Shown here one piece after another: positions 13,651 through 20,247 of a stretch of DNA of 32,264 nt. The notes below the pieces were generated by a model. The model was not told where the DNA came from and ran no database searches. It saw only the letters and a program-made list of their open reading frames with translations. Position numbers and translations under genes: made by a program. Where the stretch lies: positions 4,129,420 to 4,161,683 of the forward strand of contig LR026961.1 of assembly GCA_900498135.1 (NCBI GenBank), written 5' to 3'. This DNA is from an uncultured Desulfatiglans sp. (GTDB lineage: Bacteria; Desulfobacterota; DSM-4660; Desulfatiglandales; Desulfatiglandaceae). Within the stretch, counting starts at the first letter, position 1. The number at the start of each line of letters is the position of its first letter.

Positions 13651-15279
13651 TCAAGACGTCTCCCGCACCGCGGGCAGAAAACGCGTCACCAGGTCGAGGC
13701 TTCGCCGAAGGTGCTCCAGGGCATCCGCCAAATTTTCGACCCGTTCTGCCGCCACGGGCAGGTCTTCGGTCATCCACTCCCGACAGTGGAGCAGCGGATG
13801 CGCGTAAGGAAGCGGAGAATCGAACCGGCAGAAATCCAGGGCAACCCCCAGCAGGGTGTGGATCTTCCGGCAACCCAGGGGCGTGCCCCTCAGCCGCGAG
13901 AGCTTGTAGTCGACGAGGTGCGGGTTGTACTCCGGCACAGGCTGAAGCAGCGCGTGAAGAAGCGTCTTGCCCCGCTTGAGAAAGCCGACGGTGGCAAAGA
14001 GGATCTTCTCTTCGCGCACCCCCATCGCCTTTCCGTTGCGGCAGGCCGTGATCAACTGGCCGAGCGGAGGGCACCGCTCCGAGAGCCGGTGAAGCTCAGG
14101 GAAGCGCGCGATCCACTCCCCCTGCCGGGGGTGGATGAGAACGCCGCCGCCGGACCCCGTCTTCCCGAGCGGCGGGTCCTTTTTCTCCAGCGTCGAGTAG
14201 GCGGCGCCCTCCAGAACCTCCAGGGCCTGCCACACATCCCCGGATCTTTTCTGCAGAAAATAGGAGGGCTTTCCGGTGACCCGGTGCAGCCCGAGGGGAA
14301 GCTTCACGAGGTTCCCGAGCCCCTTCCCTCCCAGCTGGTCCTGCTTCGGAAAGACCTCCAGATCGAAAAACGTCAAATCGGGCCTGAGCGCCCCGGCAAG
14401 CGCTGCGAGCGCCTCCTTGAGCGGCCGCGCCGGGACAGGCTCCTCGAAAAAGAACCAGAAGTGATACCCCTTCCCCCCGCTGAACTCCGGCAGCGCGAAA
14501 AGGTTCATCGGCTTTCCGAGTTCCTGAACGCGCTCCACCAGGTACGCGCATTCGCGCTGAATGCCCGAGCGCTCCTTGGCAAGCGCCGCCCCCGTGCGGT
14601 AGGCCTGCTTCAAATCGGCGTCGATCACGCCCGTCGCCACCCGGCTGTCCCGCCGCAGCAGGTAGATGCCGTAGGTCTTGAGGCCGCGCAGATGATCCCG
14701 GACATCCGCCGGCTCGATCGCCCGCCTCACGGGAACGTATCCGCTCGTGCCGGCGTTCCGGTCCGCCCACTGCCTCGCGAAGCAGTCTTCCCGCCCCTGG
14801 AAGAGCGCCATATAGCGGGCGATCAGGCGCTCCTCCCGCTTCATGGCCGCAAAGGGCTCGTCCAGAAACTGAAAATCCCCCCCGCCGTCGCCCGTATGCA
14901 CAGGCTGCGCGTCATGTTGTCCGAAACCGGGGATGGCACCCTGAGCGCGCGCCCTGAGAGCGGCGGCCTCCGCCCCCTTGCCGAGCAGGACCAGCAATTC
15001 GATGTGCTCGCGCCACCCCGGCTCGAAGGCCGGGTGGCGCCGATTCAAATCCCCGAGCGTCCGGCAGGCCACGTCCATCTCGCCCGCCATCTGGGCCAGC
15101 CGGCTCCACTCGAGGCACTGCTCCGGGTTGAGCCGCTGGAGGACATCCATCTTGCGAAGGATCTCCCGGCACTTCTCGATTTCCCGGTTTTCGATGATGA
15201 AGGATCGCAGCCGGGAGAAGAGCAGCTCGAAATCAGGTGCGGCCGGACGCTTCGGGGCCGCTTCAGCGGGCGTTTTCAT
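13651..15279 (-). CDS. CRISPR-associated primase-polymerase (CAPP, archaeo-eukaryotic primase superfamily)
   Basis: The 542-residue protein carries an AEP/PrimPol core at about residues 175-350. Motif I is GVIDADL (Asp220, Asp222), motif II is SGGKGYHFW (267-275, with His273), and motif III is FFDLEVFP (Asp306); LGNLVKLPLGLHRVTGK follows. About 110 N-terminal residues are TPR-like. Such enzymes sit beside cas1-cas2 in type III loci, synthesise DNA and are implicated in adaptation. The ATG at 15279 has AAAGGAG 8-9 bp upstream and is preferred to a longer frame that overlaps the TPR gene. It lies 10 bp before cas1. Confidence 0.88.
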   Translation of the reverse strand: MKTPAEAAPKRPAAPDFELLFSRLRSFIIENREIEKCREILRKMDVLQRLNPEQCLEWSRLAQMAGEMDVACRTLGDLNRRHPAFEPGWREHIELLVLLGKGAEAAALRARAQGAIPGFGQHDAQPVHTGDGGGDFQFLDEPFAAMKREERLIARYMALFQGREDCFARQWADRNAGTSGYVPVRRAIEPADVRDHLRGLKTYGIYLLRRDSRVATGVIDADLKQAYRTGAALAKERSGIQRECAYLVERVQELGKPMNLFALPEFSGGKGYHFWFFFEEPVPARPLKEALAALAGALRPDLTFFDLEVFPKQDQLGGKGLGNLVKLPLGLHRVTGKPSYFLQKRSGDVWQALEVLEGAAYSTLEKKDPPLGKTGSGGGVLIHPRQGEWIARFPELHRLSERCPPLGQLITACRNGKAMGVREEKILFATVGFLKRGKTLLHALLQPVPEYNPHLVDYKLSRLRGTPLGCRKIHTLLGVALDFCRFDSPLPYAHPLLHCREWMTEDLPVAAERVENLADALEHLRRSLDLVTRFLPAVRETS

Positions 15280-15314
15280 GTTCGGATCTCCTTTCGCTTG
15301 GCCTTCCTTCCCCC

Positions 15315-16700
15315 TCACGGGCCGGCCTTCTTCGCTATCGCCTGCCGGAGTTTCCCGAGGAGCGGGTAAGCCGGCCTGAACGCGGCCAGGTCCGCAGCCT
15401 TTTGCCTGGCCGCCTCGAGCTCGCCCTTCCTCAGGTGCGCCGCGGCCTGCCAGAAGAGCCCGTCCGGGTCCGGGGTCGTGAAGGTCTCGATGTGGAACTG
15501 GACCGCTTCACCGGCCTGTCGGAGCACCTGGTCGTCGTTGCCCTCCCGGTACGCCATCCTGGCCAGGCGGACCAGGGTCCGATGCCGCGAACGCCGGTCC
15601 CGCTCGAGGGCCCCGGTCAAAACGCTCCGCGCCTTGTCGTGCTCGCCGAGCCGATTGAGGATGTCAGACTCCGTCCACCGGACGTAGGGCCTGCGCACCC
15701 GGGGCGGGATTCGTTCAACCGCAGCCAGGGCCTCCCGCGGTTTGTCCTGCGCCAGGAGCACCCGCCCGAGGAGTTCGAAGACGTAATCGCCTTCGGCCGG
15801 ATTCACCACCCGGGACGTGAACTCCAGGGCGTCCTGCGCCTCGCGGTACCGGCCGAGGTGGAAGAGGACCTTTCCCAGGGCGAAGTGCTTGTGCTCGACC
15901 CGCACATGGTTCTTCTCCCCGTCTTCCTCGATGCAGCTCTGGATGCTCGCGAGCGCCCCTTTCATCCGCCCCGTCTTCACCTGGCACGAGCCCAGGTTGT
16001 ATAGGGCCTTGATGTAGTTGCGCCGCTCCTGATGCCGGACCTTCCGCTCATCGTCCGTCAGCGCCAGCCAATTCTTCACCGCCTGCACCAGAAGCGGCAA
16101 CGCCCGGTCGGGCTTCTGCAGGATGTTCTTGTAGAGCATCCCTTCGCGGTAAAACGCCGTCACCCCTTCGGGCCGGAGTTCCCTCGCCTTTTTGAAGTGA
16201 TCGAGCGCCCTGTCCGTCCGCCCGGCCTTGACCTGAGGCGGCAGGATGATCTCCCGGTTCTTGGCGGCCAGGAGGCTTTCGTACAGCGTGTAGGCCAACC
16301 CCGAGTGGAACCGGAAATCCTCCGGGCTGCGCCTGAGGCACACCTCGTAGGCGACGATCGCGTCGTCGTAGCGTTTGAGGCGGCTGAGCGCGAAGGCCAC
16401 CTCAGAGCGCAGCGGGAGGTCCAGGCCGAAACGGACCATCTCCGGCTCGCGCTCCTCGACGGGATGATACAGATCCAGGATCTCCTGCCAACGGTTGTCG
16501 GCCCGCAGGAGTTCGATCTCCCCGATGTGCGCCTTCAACCTGGCCGCAAGGGTCTCCTGGATCCCGCTCTGCGCGGCCAGTTCCTCGAAGAACGCCTCTC
16601 CGGCCGGGGTCTTCCCGTTCTTGACCGCCTCGGTTGTCTGTGGGGGGTTGGGAGCAGCCTCTCCCTGCGGATACGATAGGATCTTCGCCGTGGTGCCCAT
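15315..16700 (-). CDS. TPR-repeat protein heading the PrimPol-cas1-cas2 operon
   Basis: The 461-residue protein has no signal peptide and is mostly tetratricopeptide repeats. Clear units include AFALSRLKRYDDAIVAYEVC, then DRALDHFKKARELRPEG, NLGSCQVKTGRMKGALASI, ALGKVLFHLGRYREAQDALE and RAKLE-type C-terminal helices. TPRs normally mediate protein contacts. AAGGAGG lies 9 bp before the ATG at 16700, so the longer frame from 16718 is not used. It ends 35 bp before PrimPol, whose N-terminus is also TPR-like. It might dock PrimPol, Cas1-Cas2, or the helical-repeat Lon protein encoded opposite. No enzymatic domain is seen. Confidence 0.85.
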   Translation of the reverse strand: MGTTAKILSYPQGEAAPNPPQTTEAVKNGKTPAGEAFFEELAAQSGIQETLAARLKAHIGEIELLRADNRWQEILDLYHPVEEREPEMVRFGLDLPLRSEVAFALSRLKRYDDAIVAYEVCLRRSPEDFRFHSGLAYTLYESLLAAKNREIILPPQVKAGRTDRALDHFKKARELRPEGVTAFYREGMLYKNILQKPDRALPLLVQAVKNWLALTDDERKVRHQERRNYIKALYNLGSCQVKTGRMKGALASIQSCIEEDGEKNHVRVEHKHFALGKVLFHLGRYREAQDALEFTSRVVNPAEGDYVFELLGRVLLAQDKPREALAAVERIPPRVRRPYVRWTESDILNRLGEHDKARSVLTGALERDRRSRHRTLVRLARMAYREGNDDQVLRQAGEAVQFHIETFTTPDPDGLFWQAAAHLRKGELEAARQKAADLAAFRPAYPLLGKLRQAIAKKAGP

Positions 16701-16751
16701 GTCTGCCGCCTCCTTCAAGTTGAGGTTTTACGCCCAAGGGCAGGACTCCCG

Positions 16752-16884
16752 GGCAGCCCATCCCTTAGAGAGGGGCTACCCGGGGCCTGCACTAATGGAA
16801 CACGGCATCGAAGAGAGGATTTTCAAAAAACTTTTGCAAAGACCGTCGGTTTTCAGTGGCAGGGATACTGCGCGGATTATTCCT
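16752..16884. repeat. Dispersed 115-130 bp repeat, copy 1
   Basis: From GGGCAGCCCATCCCTT through CCTGCACTAATGGA, CACGGCATC and GAGGATTTTCAAAA to GGATTATTC, this segment matches 30415-30527 in the same orientation. The first 30 bp fold into a hairpin (GGGCAGCCC with GGGTAGCCC complement). It lies about 50 bp upstream of the TPR-gene start (- strand), so it may supply leader or promoter sequence for that operon. Confidence 0.7.
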
Positions 16885-17055
16885 TGAATATCTTTATTTC
16901 ATTCGAGCACCATGGAAAATCGGCCTTGACCTGGCATTCACATTGAATTAGCATTGTTATTATTGAAAGCGATGAAAACATTGATAACCAAAAACGCTTT
17001 GCCTTCAGAATACCATCCGCGTAAGATTACCGGGATTTCGAATGAGGAGAAGTAA

Positions 17056-17262
17056 TTGAAAGAGCAGATTGGTTTCCGGGTCGAGACCCACATTAAACGA
17101 ATCCTAGAAAAAATCGCCAAAGATGAGTTTCGCTCCGTCGCGAATGTAGCAGAGAAGTTGATTTGTGAGCAGTTGCGAGGAATGGGTCTTTTGGACAAGG
17201 ATTTTCTCCCCGTGGACCACCCGGCGCAAGGAAATTCAGTTGAGGGTGCAACCGTTGAATGA
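17056..17262 (+). CDS. Ribbon-helix-helix (CopG/Arc-like) regulator
   Basis: This 68-residue protein starts with the RHH pattern: KEQIGFRVETHIKRILEKIA, then RSVANVAEKLICEQLRGMGL, one strand followed by two helices as in Arc/CopG repressors. The start is TTG with GAGGAG about 6 bp upstream; no ATG is available in the conserved part. The stop codon abuts the MITE-like repeat copy B, so the original 3' end may have been replaced. An AT-rich region upstream (16885-17040) could hold its promoter. It may be a solitary antitoxin-type repressor; no toxin is adjacent on the same strand before darT. Confidence 0.65.
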   Translation: MKEQIGFRVETHIKRILEKIAKDEFRSVANVAEKLICEQLRGMGLLDKDFLPVDHPAQGNSVEGATVE

Positions 17263-17263
17263 G

Positions 17264-17434
17264 TTTCCATCCGGAAATGGTCTTTTTGGCCAATCTCGGC
17301 GTCAATCTACACGTTTGCTTGTGCGGCGACCCACAGGTCGCCTCCGCGCAAACGCTTGATTTCATTGATATTGGCCAAAAATCCTCATTTCCGGATTGGA
17401 AACCGGGTTGTGCCGGGAAATCATTTCCGGATGG
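17264..17434 (+). repeat. MITE-like palindromic repeat, copy B
   Basis: This is the inverted counterpart of 6993-7202. The terminal inverted repeats are TTTCCATCCGGAAATGG with TTGGCCAAT, against ATTGGCCA with CATTTCCGGATTGGAAA. The central stem is GGCGACC-CACA-GGTCGCC. It ends with one GGGAAATCATTTCCGGATGG unit. It begins right at the stop of the RHH gene and separates it from darT. Confidence 0.75.
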
Positions 17435-17567
17435 AGACGAGTCAGGAAATAATTGATTTCGGAGCTGATCAGCTATCATTATATGGTCGGTATTTATGAT
17501 TAGATTGAATTCCGCCGACTTATAAAATCAGTGAGACTGCGCCGCCTGAGCAGGCATAAGGCAAGGG

Positions 17568-18254
17568 ATGGTCTTCACATCAAAACCACGTGGGATGACA
17601 GTTGATAAAAATATGCCGATACCCGGAGATATTAAGATCTATCATATTGTTCATATTGACCGTCTCCCTTCGATTATCTTGGATGGTTGTCTCTGGTGCG
17701 ACGCGGAAATAATTCGCCGCTCTGCACCTGGAACCCGCATCGGGATGATGAATATCAAAAAACGGCGGCTTGAAGAATTAAAACTGACCAGCCGCCCTCA
17801 GCTTTACGTGGGTCAGTGCGTCCCATTCTATTTCTGCCCACGCTCGGTTATGCTTTACATTATTCATCAGGCTGATCACCCCGAATTATCCTATCGTGAT
17901 GGGCAGGCCCCCATAGTACATTTGGAGGCGGATCTCCTCCAAACTGTGGCTTGGGCCAAGGAGGGGGGACGCTCATGGGCGTTCACCCTTTCGAATGCCG
18001 GAGCCCACTACTTCGAGGATCGTTGCGACCTCTCCCACTTGGACGAAATTGATTGGGCAGCGGTGCAGGCTAGGGATTGGCGCCAGTGTAAAGAAGGTAA
18101 GCAAGCAGAATTCTTAATTGAACGGCAATTTCCATGGGAATTGGTCAATCGCATCGGCGTAATATCACGGCCCGTACGTGATCAAACCCTCAGAATCCTT
18201 CAAACGGCAGATTACAAACCTCGTGTAGATGTGAAGCCTGAATGGTATTATTAA
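17568..18254 (+). CDS. darT: DNA ADP-ribosyltransferase toxin DarT
   Basis: DarT attaches ADP-ribose from NAD+ to single-stranded DNA bases, halting replication; it acts in phage defence. The 228-residue frame matches the family: PIPGDIKIYHIVHIDRLPSI with the NAD-binding His, then YVGQCVPFYFCPRSVMLYII, GGRSWAFTLSNAGAHYFEDR, and the catalytic-Glu segment KQAEFLIERQFPWELV. The end, KPEWYY, is typical. In-frame ATGs at 17568, 17595 and 17613 all have weak ribosome sites. Homology begins at 17613, so the true protein may be 213 residues. It is followed 16 bp later by darG. GC content is lower than in the cas genes, suggesting separate acquisition. Confidence 0.92.
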   Translation: MVFTSKPRGMTVDKNMPIPGDIKIYHIVHIDRLPSIILDGCLWCDAEIIRRSAPGTRIGMMNIKKRRLEELKLTSRPQLYVGQCVPFYFCPRSVMLYIIHQADHPELSYRDGQAPIVHLEADLLQTVAWAKEGGRSWAFTLSNAGAHYFEDRCDLSHLDEIDWAAVQARDWRQCKEGKQAEFLIERQFPWELVNRIGVISRPVRDQTLRILQTADYKPRVDVKPEWYY

Positions 18255-18270
18255 GAGAGTGGAGAGCTAT

Positions 18271-19335
18271 ATGATCGTATACAAGACAGGCGACATACTC
18301 AGTGAGGACGTCGAGGCACTGGTCAATACGGTTAACTGCGTGGGCATCATGGGCCGTGGCATAGCCCTTCAGTTTAAAAACGCTTACCCGGATAATTTCA
18401 GGGCATACGCTGCGGCTTGCAAAAGGAAGGAAGTGCAGCCTGGAAAGATGTTTGTCTTTGAAACCGGGCGACTGGTGCACCCGCGTTATCTCATCAATTT
18501 CCCAACCAAGCGTCACTGGAGAGGCAAGAGCCGGATGGAGGATATCGAGAGCGGCCTTGTTGCTTTAGTGGAGGTGATCCGATCAAGGGACATTCGGTCC
18601 ATCGCCATCCCGCCTCTAGGAAGCGGATTAGGCGGTTTGTGCTGGTCAGAGGTCCGTCCGCGTATCGAAGCGGCTTTAGGAGAGTTCAAAGAGCTTAAGG
18701 CGGTCATTTTCGAACCACGTGACGCATCGATTAACACGGAGATCAACCATTCAAAGAGTGTACCTAAAATGACGTCAGGCAGGGCTGCCTTGGTAGGATT
18801 GATGTCCCGCTATCTAAACGGGTTGCTGGACCCTTTTATAACCTTGCTCGAAGTACACAAGCTCATATATTTTATGCAAGAGGCTGGAGAACCGTTGAAG
18901 CTTCGCTTCACGAAAAGCCATTATGGGCCGTATGCCGAAAACCTCAGGCACGTATTGAACGCCGTCGAAGGACATTTGGTTTCCGGCTACGCCGATGGAG
19001 GAGACGAACCTAACAAGCATTTAGAGCTGATACCCGGCGCAATCGAAGACGCACTAGCATTCCTTAGAGATGCAGCAGAAACCAAGGCACGATTTGATAA
19101 AGTAACAGAACTGGTCGAAGGATTCGAATCACCATTCGGTCTCGAGTTATTATCTTCGGTTCACTGGGTTATTAGCAGGGAGAAGGTTCAAACCGAGGAT
19201 GACGTTGTGACACGAACATATGAATGGAATGATCGGAAAAGGCAATTCACAAGACGTCAGATTGCGCTTGCCGTGGACGTGTTATCCAGGAAAAACTGGA
19301 TTAAGAACTTCGCTGATCAGACGATTTGTCAGTGA
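18271..19335 (+). CDS. darG: DNA ADP-ribosyl glycohydrolase antitoxin DarG
   Basis: DarG removes DarT's ADP-ribose marks with its macrodomain and also binds the toxin through its C-terminal part. Residues 1-150 are a macrodomain: YKTGDILSEDVEALVNTVNC, GIMGRGIALQFK, and PPLGSGLGGLCW. Residues about 165-354 (for example LEVHKLIYFMQEAGEPLKLR, KSHYGPYAENLRHVL) match the DarG toxin-binding domain. The ATG at 18271 has GGAGAG 4 bp upstream; a GTG at 18259 is less likely. At 354 residues it is full length, so the pair looks functional. Confidence 0.93.
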   Translation: MIVYKTGDILSEDVEALVNTVNCVGIMGRGIALQFKNAYPDNFRAYAAACKRKEVQPGKMFVFETGRLVHPRYLINFPTKRHWRGKSRMEDIESGLVALVEVIRSRDIRSIAIPPLGSGLGGLCWSEVRPRIEAALGEFKELKAVIFEPRDASINTEINHSKSVPKMTSGRAALVGLMSRYLNGLLDPFITLLEVHKLIYFMQEAGEPLKLRFTKSHYGPYAENLRHVLNAVEGHLVSGYADGGDEPNKHLELIPGAIEDALAFLRDAAETKARFDKVTELVEGFESPFGLELLSSVHWVISREKVQTEDDVVTRTYEWNDRKRQFTRRQIALAVDVLSRKNWIKNFADQTICQ

Positions 19336-19392
19336 CATGCGCTTCTATGAACCGGTTCTTATCCGATCTTCCATGCGGTTATAACGGTTTTG

Positions 19393-19620
19393 GACCTCCT
19401 TCCTTCCCTTCCGAAGCTACCGGGGACTGCCAGTTTTTCTTTTTTCCGCCCTGCAGCAGGAAAACCACCACTTCCTACGGCTCGAAAATCGAGGCGAGGG
19501 CGGTCTGCACGACGCGCGTTTCCTTGCTCCGCCGGCCACACACTTACACGCCGGCCTGGCAAACGCTCGTTCCAAGAAAGCCGATCATCCTCTTACCCGA
19601 CCTATCACCCTCCTCACGAG
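19393..19620 (-). pseudogene. Decayed 5' fragment of a csx1/csx2-type gene
   Basis: About 225 bp match the 5' end of the intact gene at 30718-32013, including its ribosome site (GAGGAGGGTG). The start ATG is replaced by ATAG, and the codons for Tyr in GVYV and Ser in QPSEVVV are TAA and TAG. The remaining translation is recognisable (FLGTS, SKETR, EVVVFL, NWQSP). Homology ends at about 19393, so the rest of the gene has been deleted. It begins directly after the nudix stop codon. Confidence 0.85.
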
Positions 19621-20247
19621 CTATAAACTACAAACGCCACCCACCAGCCTGAGGGCCAGCCGCGACCACAACTCGAACCGATCCAGGTCCATTTCCCGGG
19701 TCTTCAGCCAGCTGAAGGAGTCGAGTTCCCTGTCCGCGCGCACCTGGTCCGCTGCGCTCAGCCGCAGCCGGTACACCAGCCCGAGGTGGACGCGGCCGAC
19801 CGCCGTACGTTCCTCATTGATCAACCCGACGAAAACCGGCGGATGCGCGGGAGCCGAGAGGCCCAGCTCTTCACCCAGTTCGCGCCGAAGACCCCGCTCC
19901 ACGACCTCGGGCAAAGCCGCATCCACCCCGGAGCTGTCCCCCCGGTTCACATGGCCGCCTATGCCGACGGACCACAGATCGTGCAGCCTCGCCTCGGACC
20001 CTTTCCTCCGATAGCACGCGGTCTCGACCCCATCGACGCTCTGAACCACCACGTAGGGGATGAGCTGCTTGAAGGAAGGATCGCCTTCGGCGCGCTCCCG
20101 CGGCAGCCACGACAGGGCGGCATCCGGAAGCCGGGCGGCGAACGCCTCCATCGACAGTTCACAGGCGGTCATCTCCATCAGCCACTCCTCCGGGAGACCA
20201 TCCCGGGGAACGCACAGAACCTGCTCCGAACGGCTTTTCTGATTCAT
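19621..20247 (-). CDS. Nudix hydrolase paired with Cad1
   Basis: This 208-residue protein has a Nudix fold. The Nudix box is centred on E114 and R122-ELGEELGL (REUXEEXGU consensus), preceded by LWSVGIGGHVNRGD. The N-terminal 60 residues are an extension not needed for the fold. Its ATG overlaps the cad1 stop (TGATG), so the two are translationally coupled and should be made together. Cad1 produces ITP from ATP; nucleotide-cleaving Nudix partners have been described with CARF-deaminases, so ITP is the most likely substrate. That assignment rests on context; the sequence alone gives only the class. Confidence 0.88.
   Translation of the reverse strand: MNQKSRSEQVLCVPRDGLPEEWLMEMTACELSMEAFAARLPDAALSWLPRERAEGDPSFKQLIPYVVVQSVDGVETACYRRKGSEARLHDLWSVGIGGHVNRGDSSGVDAALPEVVERGLRRELGEELGLSAPAHPPVFVGLINEERTAVGRVHLGLVYRLRLSAADQVRADRELDSFSWLKTREMDLDRFELWSRLALRLVGGVCSL

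Noticed and set aside
13711-15369. A 552-codon + strand open frame opposite PrimPol
   Set aside because: Antisense shadow rich in Arg, Pro and Leu, without motifs or ribosome site.
6993-17434. A casposon: cas1 plus a polymerase between inverted repeats
   Set aside because: Cas1 is of the ordinary adaptation type with Cas2 beside it, the polymerase is an AEP PrimPol and not PolB, and the inverted repeats are complete palindromic elements rather than simple transposon ends.
17521-17526. darT promoter -10 box TATAAA
   Set aside because: No acceptable -35 box lies 16-18 bp upstream, so it was not listed as a promoter.
19393-19620. Short functional csx1-like gene
   Set aside because: The start codon is lost, there are two nonsense codons against the intact copy, and the rest of the gene is missing.
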